Below, one piece after another: positions 27,143 to 34,892 of a stretch of 64,000 bases of DNA. The position numbers and the translations under genes are program-made. Location of the stretch: positions 220,059 to 284,058 of the forward strand of contig CAYRNF010000003.1 of NCBI GenBank assembly GCA_964425695.1. The letters run 5' to 3'. The notes below the pieces were generated by a model. It saw only the letters and a list, made by a program, of their open reading frames with translations. It made no database searches and had not been told where the DNA came from. This DNA is from JAKPBU01 sp964425695. Lineage in GTDB: Bacteria; Pseudomonadota; Gammaproteobacteria; Xanthomonadales; Xanthomonadaceae. Within the stretch, counting starts at the first letter, position 1; each line of letters begins with the position of its first letter.

Positions 27143-28573
27143 TCATGCGAACCACCCCTGCACCATCCACCCGCCCTGCTCGCCCACCGGCGCGAAGGCC
27201 CACGCCCGCTGCCCGCGCGAGGTTTCCAGCACGTAGTAGTCGCGGCGCGCGTCGTCGCCGTCCCACCAGCCGCTTTCCAGCCGCTCCGGCCCGGACACGA
27301 TGCGCAATGCCGGATCGCGCAGCGGAATGGGCCTGTGCAGCAGCCAGGCCGGGCGCGGCGCACGCGGTGGCGCGGCTGCCGCACAGGCCGCGTCCTCGGC
27401 GATGCCGGCACGGCGCCACGCGCGTTCCGGGCGCGGGTCGCCGGTGCAGGCGATGCGATGCACCGCATCGTCGCCCAGGCGCGCGCGCAGGCGTTCGCGC
27501 AGCTGCGGCCATGGCACCGCCTGCGCGGGCCGCGCGTCGAACAGGTCGCGTGCGGCCGGCACGAACGGCGGCAGTTCGCGCGCCAGCAGGCGCAGGCCCA
27601 CCACGGGCTTGGGCAGCGATGCCTGTTCCAGCCGGTTGCGCGCGATCTCGAACAGCAGCGCCGGTTCGCGTTCGGCGGCCAGCAGCCCCACCGCGACATC
27701 GGTCTGGCCTTCGTCGTGTTCCAGCCGCAGCACAAAGCGCTGTACGCCGCCGTCGCGCGCGGACAGGTACACGGCCAGGTCGCCGATCAGGCGGCGCAGC
27801 GGGAACAGCAGCGCCTGCGAACTTTCCACTTCGTGCCCCAGCTCGATCCGCGCATCGAACGCGTCCGGCGGCGCGTAGCAGGCCAGCGGATCGTCGGCAT
27901 CGCCCTGCAGGCGGTCCAGGTGCTCGGGCAGCGCAGCGCCGAAGCGGCGGCGCAGCCCGTCGCGCGGCAGTTCCAGCAGCGCATCCAGGGTGCGCACGCC
28001 CATGCGGTGCAGACGCTCTCCGGCATCGCCCGGCAGCAGCGCGCGCCGCACCGGCACCCGCGCCAGCGCGGCCCGCATCGCATCGGGATGCATCACCGCA
28101 AAGCCGTCCTGCAGCCGTGCGAACACGTGGGCGGCGCGCGGCGTGGGCGCCAGCGCGATGCGGTGCGCGAAGCCGAGCGCGGTCAGCTCTTCGCGCAGCC
28201 GCGCCTCGAACCGCGGCCACGGCCCGAACAGGCGGAAGCTCGCGCGCGCCTCCAGCACGATCGCGCCGGGCCACTGCGCGCTGACCAGCGAGCTATGCCG
28301 GTACGCCCAAGCGGCCAGGAACCGCTGCCAGCGCGCATCGGCTTCCGGGTCGTGCTCCACCAGCGCCACGTCGGCGCACAGCGCATGCGCCGCAGGCAGG
28401 CGCATGCCGGGGACCAGGCCGGCGTCGCGTGCGGCCGGGTTGACCGCGTGCAGGCTGCGCAGCTGCGCGGGGCCTTCCACCAGCGCCAGCGGCCGCGCGC
28501 GCGCGGCGTCCGGCAGGCGCCGGAGGACGGCGTCCAGCGCCAGCTGCGGCAGCACGATGCAGGCCCAGAGCAT
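27143..28573 (-). CDS. imuB: ImuB, Y-family polymerase-like mutasome subunit
   Basis: A 476-residue Y-family DNA-polymerase-like protein. It starts MLWACIVLPQLALDAVLRR where active Y-family enzymes carry the metal-binding D-x-D. This fits ImuB, which lacks polymerase activity and acts as a hub linking ImuA, DnaE2 and the beta clamp. Palm, finger and little-finger-like regions follow (GDAGERLHRMGVRTLDALLELPRDGL is the helix-hairpin part). The C-terminus carries the family tail ending GWMVQGWFA. It is in the SOS cassette between imuA (9 bases upstream) and dnaE2 (268 bases downstream, across a repeat). Confidence 0.93.
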   Translation of the reverse strand: MLWACIVLPQLALDAVLRRLPDAARARPLALVEGPAQLRSLHAVNPAARDAGLVPGMRLPAAHALCADVALVEHDPEADARWQRFLAAWAYRHSSLVSAQWPGAIVLEARASFRLFGPWPRFEARLREELTALGFAHRIALAPTPRAAHVFARLQDGFAVMHPDAMRAALARVPVRRALLPGDAGERLHRMGVRTLDALLELPRDGLRRRFGAALPEHLDRLQGDADDPLACYAPPDAFDARIELGHEVESSQALLFPLRRLIGDLAVYLSARDGGVQRFVLRLEHDEGQTDVAVGLLAAEREPALLFEIARNRLEQASLPKPVVGLRLLARELPPFVPAARDLFDARPAQAVPWPQLRERLRARLGDDAVHRIACTGDPRPERAWRRAGIAEDAACAAAAPPRAPRPAWLLHRPIPLRDPALRIVSGPERLESGWWDGDDARRDYYVLETSRGQRAWAFAPVGEQGGWMVQGWFA

Positions 28574-28582
28574 GCGCAGGCC

Positions 28583-29257
28583 TCAATGCGTCGCCGTGCG
28601 CGCAACGAAAGGCTGCGAGGGCGCGTTGCCGCCACGGCACTTGCGGATGCGCCAGGCGTTGCCGCCGCCTGCCGCGTCGGGCACGCACTCGATGCGCAGC
28701 GCCGCCGGCGACGGGTTGTCCGCGTGCTTGCGGTCGCGCAGCGCGAAGCCCAGGCACTCGCCGCTGCCGGCGGCCACCTGCAGGCGCCGCAGCGCCCGCG
28801 CATCAGCGGACTGCGGCCAGCCCAGCACGGCCGCGCACGCCGCGCTGCGCAGGCACTGTTCGAAGGCCCACAGTCCCGCACGCGCACCGTCCTGGCCGGC
28901 ACCGGGCTGCACCACTTCCAGCAGGCGCAGGTCCACGCCGGCCGCCTGCCAGGCCGGCGCGTACGGCAGGTACGGCGGCGCGATGAGCGCCACCATCCCG
29001 CCCGCCTGGGTCAACGCGGCCAGCGTCGGCAGCAGCAGCGCCAGCTCGCCCACGCCGTCGGCCGGCAGCAGCAGTTCGGTCAGCGCATCGCGCGGCCAGC
29101 CGCCCAGCGGCAGCAGCGCATCCAGTGCCGCATGCCCGGTGGGCAGGCCCGAAGGTGCGGACGCGACGCTGCGGCCGGCATGCCAGACGGTCCGCGCGGA
29201 GATCAGCGCCTCCAGCGGAGTGGCTTGCGCAGCGATGGGCAAGGCCACGGCGGTCAC
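28583..29257 (-). CDS. imuA: ImuA (SulA/RecA-like mutasome protein)
   Basis: A 224-residue ImuA, a RecA-fold relative required with ImuB and DnaE2 for SOS mutagenesis. Recognisable parts are SGLPTGHAALDALLPLGGWP near residue 36, the LTELLLP strand and GVGELALLLPTLA. There is no canonical Walker A lysine. ALRDRKHADNPSPAALRI and the final FVARTATH match the family C-terminal region. The ATG overlaps the lexA stop by four bases (29254-29257), so both are expressed from the lexA promoter. Confidence 0.92.
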   Translation of the reverse strand: MTAVALPIAAQATPLEALISARTVWHAGRSVASAPSGLPTGHAALDALLPLGGWPRDALTELLLPADGVGELALLLPTLAALTQAGGMVALIAPPYLPYAPAWQAAGVDLRLLEVVQPGAGQDGARAGLWAFEQCLRSAACAAVLGWPQSADARALRRLQVAAGSGECLGFALRDRKHADNPSPAALRIECVPDAAGGGNAWRIRKCRGGNAPSQPFVARTATH

Positions 29258-29913
29258 CCCGCCCGCACCAGGCCGCAGTACAGGCCTTCGATGGCGAAGT
29301 CGCTGCCGGGCGGCACCTCGATGGGCGCGTAGTCCGGATTGCGCGGCAGCAGCCGGATCCGGGTGCGGGTCTGCTCGAAACGCTTGATGGTGATCTCGCC
29401 ATCGATGCGCGCCACCACCACCTGGCCGCTGCGCGCCTCGCGGGTGCGCTTCACCGCCACCAGGTCGCCGTCGAAGATGCCGTCGTCGCGCATCGAATCG
29501 CCTTTCACCTTCAGCAGGTAATCGGGCTTCGTGGAGAACAGCGCGCGGTCCAGCAGCACGTGGCGGTCGCTGCCGATGTCCGCGCCGATCGGCGTACCGG
29601 CCGCCACCTGCCCGAGCACCGGCAACGACAGGCGGCTTTCATCGAACGGCTTCAGCCGCGGCCGGCGCGATCCGCCGCGCTGCGTCCCCGCGATGCGGAT
29701 GCCGCGCGCCTGGTTGGGCCGCACGTCGAGATACCCCGCTTGCTGGAGCCGCTTCACATGCTTGTGCGCCGCGCACGCCTGCGCGAAGCCGAACGCATCG
29801 GCGATCTGCTGCAGCGTGGGCGGGACGCCCTCGGCTTCGGCATAGGCCTGGATGAATTCCAGGACGGCACGCTGCCGGTCGGTGAGGTCGCGGTCGGTCG
29901 GGTCGGGGCTCAT
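29254..29913 (-). CDS. lexA: LexA-type SOS repressor of the imuA-imuB-dnaE2 cassette
   Basis: A 219-residue LexA. The N-terminal winged helix (1-72) has LTDRQRAVLEFIQAYAEAEG and a recognition region PPTLQQIADAFGFAQACAAH that differs from E. coli LexA, so a different operator is expected. The self-cleavage bond is Ala105-Gly106 in QVAAGTPIG, with catalytic Ser140 in KGDSMRDDG and Lys177 in ITIKRFE. Linkage to imuA fits the second LexA of xanthomonads. ATG 29913 is the only sensible start and has no Shine-Dalgarno. The likely -10 is seven bases upstream, pointing to a leaderless mRNA. An 18-bp palindrome covers the promoter. Confidence 0.95.
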   Translation of the reverse strand: MSPDPTDRDLTDRQRAVLEFIQAYAEAEGVPPTLQQIADAFGFAQACAAHKHVKRLQQAGYLDVRPNQARGIRIAGTQRGGSRRPRLKPFDESRLSLPVLGQVAAGTPIGADIGSDRHVLLDRALFSTKPDYLLKVKGDSMRDDGIFDGDLVAVKRTREARSGQVVVARIDGEITIKRFEQTRTRIRLLPRNPDYAPIEVPPGSDFAIEGLYCGLVRAG

Positions 29914-29914
29914 G

Positions 29915-29932
29915 GGTAAAAATCTATTTACC
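29915..29932. promoter_or_regulatory. LexA operator, GGTAAA-N6-TTTACC
   Basis: A perfect 6-6-6 palindrome ends one base before the lexA ATG on the minus strand. It overlaps the proposed -10 (TAGATT), so binding would block transcription. It differs from the E. coli CTGT-N8-ACAG and fits a LexA with a divergent recognition helix. No second copy was noticed in this window. Confidence 0.75.
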
Positions 29933-29949
29933 TTTGCGGGCGCAGGCAA
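29921..29949 (-). promoter_or_regulatory. Promoter of the lexA SOS operon
   Basis: On the minus strand TTGCCT is followed, after exactly 17 bases, by TAGATT. Seven bases (TTTACCC) then separate TAGATT from the ATG. Transcription would therefore start at or beside the A of the start codon. Confidence 0.6.
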
Positions 29950-30143
29950 GCCCGGCTTCGGTACCGATTCAGCGCCCCGGCCGTCTCACCCGCCAAGACC
30001 GGCCGCCGTTCAATGGCTTGCATGCCATTGCTGCCACCTGAAGCGAACCTGCCCGCCCTGGCCGCTGGCCGTTCACCCCGCATCGCCACGTTGCCCGGGC
30101 GATGGGCATGCGCAACGGCATGCCCGCATGCCGAGGATCCGCC

Positions 30144-31733
30144 ATGCCCAAGCCGCTCTCCCCCGCCGGCATCCACGCACTGGCAGCCGCCCTGCTGGTG
30201 GCCTTGTCCGGCCCCGCGGCCGCGCTGCCTCCCCCCGGCGCGCTGATCCTGGCCGCGGCCGCGCAGGACTCGGAAGAAGAATTCACCGACGAGGAAGCCG
30301 ACGAGGAAGACGCAGTCGAGGAGGATGCGACCGAAGAGGACGCGGACAAGGACGACGGCCTGCAGGAAGAAGACGAAGCCACGCAGGACGCGTTGGAAGA
30401 CGAGCCCGCTGCGCAGGACCCCGAACCGGATCAAGACGGCACGGACGAGGACGGCACGGAAGAAACCGGCGAGGAAGAAACCGGTGAGCAAGACGTCGCG
30501 ACCGAAGAGACGGACGACGCATCCTTGGCGCAGGAACAGGATGGGGAAGAACCCGCCGGCAGCGATCAAGAAGCCGCCTTCGACGACCCACCGGCGGCCA
30601 CGCAGGACGCGGAAGCGGACGCCACGGGCGGGCAGATGGCCAGCGGAGACGGCTACGTCATCGAGGACGACGTCACCGACGATGCGTGGGCCAGCGCCTG
30701 GGACGAGGAGGAAACCGAAGCGGACGATGTGATCCCCGTGGACCATTCGCTGTTCGGCCGCGACCAGGAAGTGTGGCTGGTGCACGACGAAGGCGACGAT
30801 GCCGCGGGCGGCGCCGCGGATTCGGTCGGCGGCGGCCTGCCTTCGATCCGCACCCGGCCGCGCACGGCCGGCAGGCCGGGCACCCGCCCGCCGCGCCGCC
30901 CGGGCGACGACGAGGACACCGTGTACTCGTTCGGCGGGCTGCCGGTGTCGGCCGCATCGGTACCGTGGCAGGCGCAGATCCTGTATCCGGGCGCCCCGCC
31001 CAAGCCTGGCGACACGCGCCCGGCGTGGCAGCGCCAGCATTACTGCGGCGGCGCGCTGATCGCGCCGGACTGGGTGCTGACCGCCGCGCACTGCATCGAC
31101 CAGCAGGAAGTGGACCTGGGCTTCAAGGTGCGCCTGGGCGCGCAGGACATTTCCAAGGGCGACGGCGTGCTGTACCGCATCGACCGCATCGTTCGCCATT
31201 CGCAGTACAACGCCGAAAGCAACGACTTGGACAACCCGCCCAACATGTACGCCAACGACATCGCGCTGGTGCGCATCGTGCCGGACGGCGCAGCGGTGCC
31301 GCTGGACAGCCGCCGCGTGCGGCAGATCCCGATCAACCGCAGGCCGCTGCCGCCCGCGGTGCCGGTTTCGGCCACCGGCTGGGGCGTGACCGGCAGCAGC
31401 GAAGCCGCCAACCGCATGAACGCCGTGCTGCTGCGCGTGGACCTGCAGGCGATGCCCAACCCCGTGTGCCAGCAGCGCCCAGGCTACGGCCCGCGCAAGA
31501 TCCGCGACACCGTGTTCTGCGCGGCCAACCCGAAGCAGTCCACCTGCCGCGGCGACAGCGGCGGCCCGGTGGTGCTCACCAACGGCACGCCGCTGCTGGT
31601 GGGCCTGGTGAGCTGGGGCAAGAAGGCCTGCGCGGGCGACGGCAGGCCCGGCGTGTACACCCGCATCGACACGCATGCGCGGTGGATCGACGAGGCGATG
31701 AAGCTGCCGCCGGGGAGGAACCGGTTGCCTTGA
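30144..31733 (+). CDS. Exported trypsin-like serine protease with long acidic N-terminal region
   Basis: A 529-residue S1 (chymotrypsin-fold) protease. It has a signal peptide (about 1-28, ending SGPAAAL). An extremely acidic low-complexity stretch (about 42-180, mostly Asp, Glu and Thr) and a Pro/Arg/Gly-rich linker follow, and the catalytic domain runs from about 265. The triad is His316 (TAAHC), Asp372 (NDIALVRI) and Ser472 (CRGDSGGP). Three pairs of cysteines fit the usual disulfides. The start is ATG 30144 with GAGGA six bases upstream; an earlier in-frame ATG lacks such a site. The acidic part could bind calcium or act as a propeptide, which is inference. It is divergent from lexA. Confidence 0.9.
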   Translation: MPKPLSPAGIHALAAALLVALSGPAAALPPPGALILAAAAQDSEEEFTDEEADEEDAVEEDATEEDADKDDGLQEEDEATQDALEDEPAAQDPEPDQDGTDEDGTEETGEEETGEQDVATEETDDASLAQEQDGEEPAGSDQEAAFDDPPAATQDAEADATGGQMASGDGYVIEDDVTDDAWASAWDEEETEADDVIPVDHSLFGRDQEVWLVHDEGDDAAGGAADSVGGGLPSIRTRPRTAGRPGTRPPRRPGDDEDTVYSFGGLPVSAASVPWQAQILYPGAPPKPGDTRPAWQRQHYCGGALIAPDWVLTAAHCIDQQEVDLGFKVRLGAQDISKGDGVLYRIDRIVRHSQYNAESNDLDNPPNMYANDIALVRIVPDGAAVPLDSRRVRQIPINRRPLPPAVPVSATGWGVTGSSEAANRMNAVLLRVDLQAMPNPVCQQRPGYGPRKIRDTVFCAANPKQSTCRGDSGGPVVLTNGTPLLVGLVSWGKKACAGDGRPGVYTRIDTHARWIDEAMKLPPGRNRLP

Positions 31734-31867
31734 CGGTGGGCGCGTGCGGTGCCCGGCATCGAAAGCCAGGGCGACTGCCGCACGGCTCCGGAACGTCGCG
31801 ATCCATGCAATCCGATCCCACAGCCGCGCTGCGATTGGCCAGCGCCCCTACACAAGGAGAAACAGCG

Positions 31868-32137
31868 ATGATCGAAGCGTCCTTCGACGACAGTTGCGAC
31901 GATTGCGTTGCGCAGACCGCAGCCTGGGATCCTGCAGGAGACGACCCGAAGGCGAACTACGACGACGGGCAACCGCACCCCGACGAAGCTCCGATCCAGG
32001 ACAGGACCGCCAGCCACGAGGCCAAGATGGAGGCGTGGCTCGCCCGCGCGGAACGGCTCAACGAACAGGGAAAGGTGATCGCCGCAGGACACGCGACCCA
32101 CCACGCCGAGTACCACGGCGCGCGCGTCAGGCGCTGA
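31868..32137 (+). CDS. Small acidic hypothetical protein
   Basis: An 89-residue protein with no recognised family. The first half is rich in Asp, Cys and Pro (SFDDSCDDCVAQTAAWDP) with a CxxC-like pair at the start. The second half is a charged helix (SHEAKMEAWLARAERLNEQG) followed by a His-rich end (HATHHAEYH). No signal peptide is present. A strong ribosome-binding site (AAGGAGA, 31854-31860) at correct spacing and a good terminator downstream make it a real gene. The Cys and His content could suggest metal binding, but nothing is known. Confidence 0.7.
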   Translation: MIEASFDDSCDDCVAQTAAWDPAGDDPKANYDDGQPHPDEAPIQDRTASHEAKMEAWLARAERLNEQGKVIAAGHATHHAEYHGARVRR

Positions 32138-32199
32138 CGCGTCGCACGCGCGTCGCCTGTCCGCGACGCGGTGCCACTGGGTTCGCGCAGCGATGCAAG

Positions 32200-32223
32200 A
32201 AGGCCGCCTCACGGCGGCCTTTT
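32200..32223 (+). terminator. Intrinsic terminator
   Basis: AGGCCGCC and GGCGGCCT pair around a TCAC loop, followed by TTT. It lies 63 bases after the small acidic gene and also separates it from the converging lipoprotein gene. Confidence 0.8.
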
Positions 32224-32240
32224 CGCATCCCGGGCGCGCG

Positions 32241-32525
32241 TCAACCGCTCGTGGCGGGCGAAGGCTTGGTGCCGACCTTGTCGCCGCCGGACTGCGGCTG
32301 GTCGTCGTTCTCGTCCTCACTGTCGGCCGGGGCCATGTCCGTGGCGGGCGGCGAAACCGGATCGGTCGCGGTGGGCGCGACCGGCTCGGGCACGGGCGCG
32401 GAGGCGGCCGGCTGTTCGGCGGCCGGCGCGGCTTGCGCGGCGGGAGCCTCGGGTTGGGGACGGTTGCACGCGGATAACAGGCCTAACGACATCACTGCGG
32501 CCAGCGCCAGCTCGATGCTTTTCAT
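32241..32525 (-). CDS. Small lipoprotein of unknown function
   Basis: A 94-residue protein with a lipoprotein signal peptide ending in LLSAC (lipid-modified Cys about residue 20). The mature part is disordered: Ala/Pro/Thr-rich and then acidic (DSEDENDD) with no fold apparent. It is probably attached to an envelope membrane. Such short Pro/Ala-rich lipoproteins are common in xanthomonads and their roles are not assigned. Codon use and the clean signal support the call. Confidence 0.72.
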   Translation of the reverse strand: MKSIELALAAVMSLGLLSACNRPQPEAPAAQAAPAAEQPAASAPVPEPVAPTATDPVSPPATDMAPADSEDENDDQPQSGGDKVGTKPSPATSG

Positions 32526-32665
32526 GACAGACCTCGTTGGAAGGTGGTGGATCAGGCGTGCGCCTCCCCCGTGCGGGCGACGTTCGGCGCTTTTTTTGTG
32601 CGCCGCGTCTCATTCTTGCACCGCCGCGGCCCGGGCCACAACGCGCCGGGGCCGTGCTGCGCGGG

Positions 32666-34711
32666 TCACGCCTCGAAGCCGAGCCCGGCCAGCAGCGTGG
32701 CCATGCGCGGATCGCCGCGCAGCGGGTCCAGGAACGGGTCGTTGCGCGCGTAGATCAGCCCGGAGTCCCCCAGCGCGCGCGCCTGCAGCAGCCGGTCCAT
32801 GCCGGCTTCCAGATCGCCCCACTGCGCCAGCACCTGGGCCTGCTGGTAGAGCACGGTGTCGCCCAGGGCGGAAACCAGCTGCGCCATGGCGGCGCGCGCG
32901 GCGGTGCGGTTGCCGCGGCGGTGCTCCACGATGGCCAGGCCGGTCAGCCGGAAGTCCTCCACCGGCTCGGCCCCGTATTCGGCGCGCGCCTGCGCCAGAT
33001 CGCCCAGGTTGAGCAGCGCATCGCCGATCAGGCCGTGCGCGCGCGGCATCTGCGGATTCATCTTCAGCGCGTGGCGCAGCGGCGGCACGGAGGCTTCGAA
33101 ACGGCGCGCGGCGTACTCGATGGTGCCGGCCGCGCGGTGGATCAACGCGTTCAATCCGTCCCGCGACAGCGCACGCTGCATCGCCTGGGCCGCTTCGCGC
33201 TCGCGGCCGGTACGCGCGCAGTACTGCGCCCAGCGCGCCTGCACGTTGGCTTCGCCCTGCCCGAGCAGGTTCGACTTCTCGAACGGCTCGCGCGCGGCGC
33301 GCGCGTCCAGGCGCCCCTGGAACAGCACGAAGCCGAGGATCGAATGGCCGCCCGCGTAGGCCGGCGCCAGCGCCACGGCGCGGCGCGCGGCGGCGATGGC
33401 GCGGTCGTACATGGCTGCGTGCTCGCCCACCTTGGCGTACTGGTTGGCCAGCGTGGTCAGGCTGGCCGCGCGCGCGGCGTGCGCGGCGGCGTAGCGCGGA
33501 TCGCGTTCGATCGCGGTGTCGAACAGGGCCAGCGCCTGGCGCTCGGCGGCCTCGTCGCTGCCGGTCTCGTACAGCGCGCGGCCGCGCAGGTAGGCATCGA
33601 ATGCCGCGACGTTGGCGGTGCCGCCAGAGGCGGCGCGCTGGTCCTGCGGCGTGCCCGGATCGGCCACCTGCGCGGCCAGCGCGGTGGCCACGGTGTCGGC
33701 GATCTCGCTCTGCACGGCGAACACGTCGTCGATGCGTCGCTCGAACGTATGCGCCCAGCGGCTGAATCCGGTACGCCCGTCGATCAGGTCGGCGGCCACG
33801 CGCACGGTATCGCCGGCCCAGCGCACGCTGCCGTCCAGCAGGAACGCCACGCCCAGCTGCCGGGCGATGCGCACCGCGCTGTCGGTGCTGTCGCGGAACT
33901 GGCCGGACGAAGTCCGCGCCATCACCTTCAGGCGCGCGTTGCGGGCCAGCGTGGCGCGCAGTTCCTCCGACAGGCCATCGGAGAAATAGGCCTTGTCCGG
34001 ATCGCCGCTGAGGTTGTCGAACGGCAGCACCGCCACGCTGCCCTGCGCCGCGGGCGCCGCCGCACCGAACCAGCCGCGCCGCCAGCCCAACACGCCACTG
34101 CCGGCGGCCACTGCCAGCGCAGCGCCCCCCAGCACCACGCGGCGGCGCGTCGCATCGGGCCGCGGTCCGGGAGCCGCCGCCGGGCGCGGCACCGGATCGC
34201 ATCCGGCCAGCGGCAGCACGGCGCGCAGCACCGCCTGCAGCGACGCGTCGTCCACGCCTTCGCGTACCAGGCGCAGCGCGATCGACTGGTACTGCCGGAA
34301 GCCCAGCGGCGGTTCGGTGCCGTCCAGCGCTACGGGCACCAGCTTCTTCATGTCGCGGCCGTGCGCGGCTTCGTCCAGCACCCAGTCCGAAGCCACCGAG
34401 CGCGCGGACCACAGCACCACCACCGCATCGCTGGCCTGCAGCGCGGTTTCGATGCTCCTGGCGAATGCAGCGCCGCCTTCGATCAGCGTGTCCCACCAGA
34501 CCCGCACGCCCGCGCCTTCCAGCGCCTGTGCCAGCGCGCGGGCCTGCGCCTGGTCGGCGCGCGCGTAGCTCAGGAACACGGTGGCTTTGGCAGGCGTGTC
34601 CGCCTCCGATCCCGCGGTGGACAGCGGCGCGCCGGGCGTCAGGGATGCCACGTGCGCACGCCCGGCCGGTGCCGCGGTGGCGGGCACTGGAGCGCTGCAG
34701 CGTGCCGGCAT
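32666..34711 (-). CDS. TIR domain - TolB-like - TPR repeat membrane protein
   Basis: A 681-residue protein. Residues 42-150 are a TIR domain (ATVFLSYARADQAQA, GVRVWWD, and SVASDWVLDE with the conserved Ser-Trp-Glu pattern; Glu114 is the candidate NADase glutamate). One membrane helix spans about 192-210. Residues 225-340 resemble the TolB-like region of adenylate-cyclase-type proteins (SVAVLPFDNLSGDPDKAYFS). TPR-like helices fill 370-660. This is the layout of bacterial CadC/cyclase-like TPR proteins with the output domain replaced by TIR. Signalling or defence is possible; neither is shown. The start at ATG 34711 is tentative. Confidence 0.85.
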   Translation of the reverse strand: MPARCSAPVPATAAPAGRAHVASLTPGAPLSTAGSEADTPAKATVFLSYARADQAQARALAQALEGAGVRVWWDTLIEGGAAFARSIETALQASDAVVVLWSARSVASDWVLDEAAHGRDMKKLVPVALDGTEPPLGFRQYQSIALRLVREGVDDASLQAVLRAVLPLAGCDPVPRPAAAPGPRPDATRRRVVLGGAALAVAAGSGVLGWRRGWFGAAAPAAQGSVAVLPFDNLSGDPDKAYFSDGLSEELRATLARNARLKVMARTSSGQFRDSTDSAVRIARQLGVAFLLDGSVRWAGDTVRVAADLIDGRTGFSRWAHTFERRIDDVFAVQSEIADTVATALAAQVADPGTPQDQRAASGGTANVAAFDAYLRGRALYETGSDEAAERQALALFDTAIERDPRYAAAHAARAASLTTLANQYAKVGEHAAMYDRAIAAARRAVALAPAYAGGHSILGFVLFQGRLDARAAREPFEKSNLLGQGEANVQARWAQYCARTGREREAAQAMQRALSRDGLNALIHRAAGTIEYAARRFEASVPPLRHALKMNPQMPRAHGLIGDALLNLGDLAQARAEYGAEPVEDFRLTGLAIVEHRRGNRTAARAAMAQLVSALGDTVLYQQAQVLAQWGDLEAGMDRLLQARALGDSGLIYARNDPFLDPLRGDPRMATLLAGLGFEA

Positions 34712-34892
34712 CGGGCGTTCATGGGTTCCCTGCGACGCCCGGCCGCAGCCCGGGCTGCCCTTACAACGCCCGTCGGCGCGTGGAACGGCCAGCGCACGCG
34801 ACCGGGCACGTACCCGTGGCGCGCCGCGCGCCGCGGATGCGCCGCGACGCACGGTGGCCGGGCCGGCGGCTACGCAGGGCGTGGCGCGGGAT

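Noticed and set aside
23353..28284. A 1643-codon open frame antisense to dnaE2 and imuB
   Set aside because: Long frames arise opposite high-GC genes because stop codons are rare there; the translation has no fold or start signal.
29914..29949. Upstream TTG start for lexA
   Set aside because: It would translate through the operator and -10, adding residues not found in LexA proteins.
32585..32608. T-rich hairpin with a loop of seven T near the lipoprotein promoter
   Set aside because: The T-run is in the loop rather than after the stem and no gene ends there on the plus strand, so terminator function is not supported.
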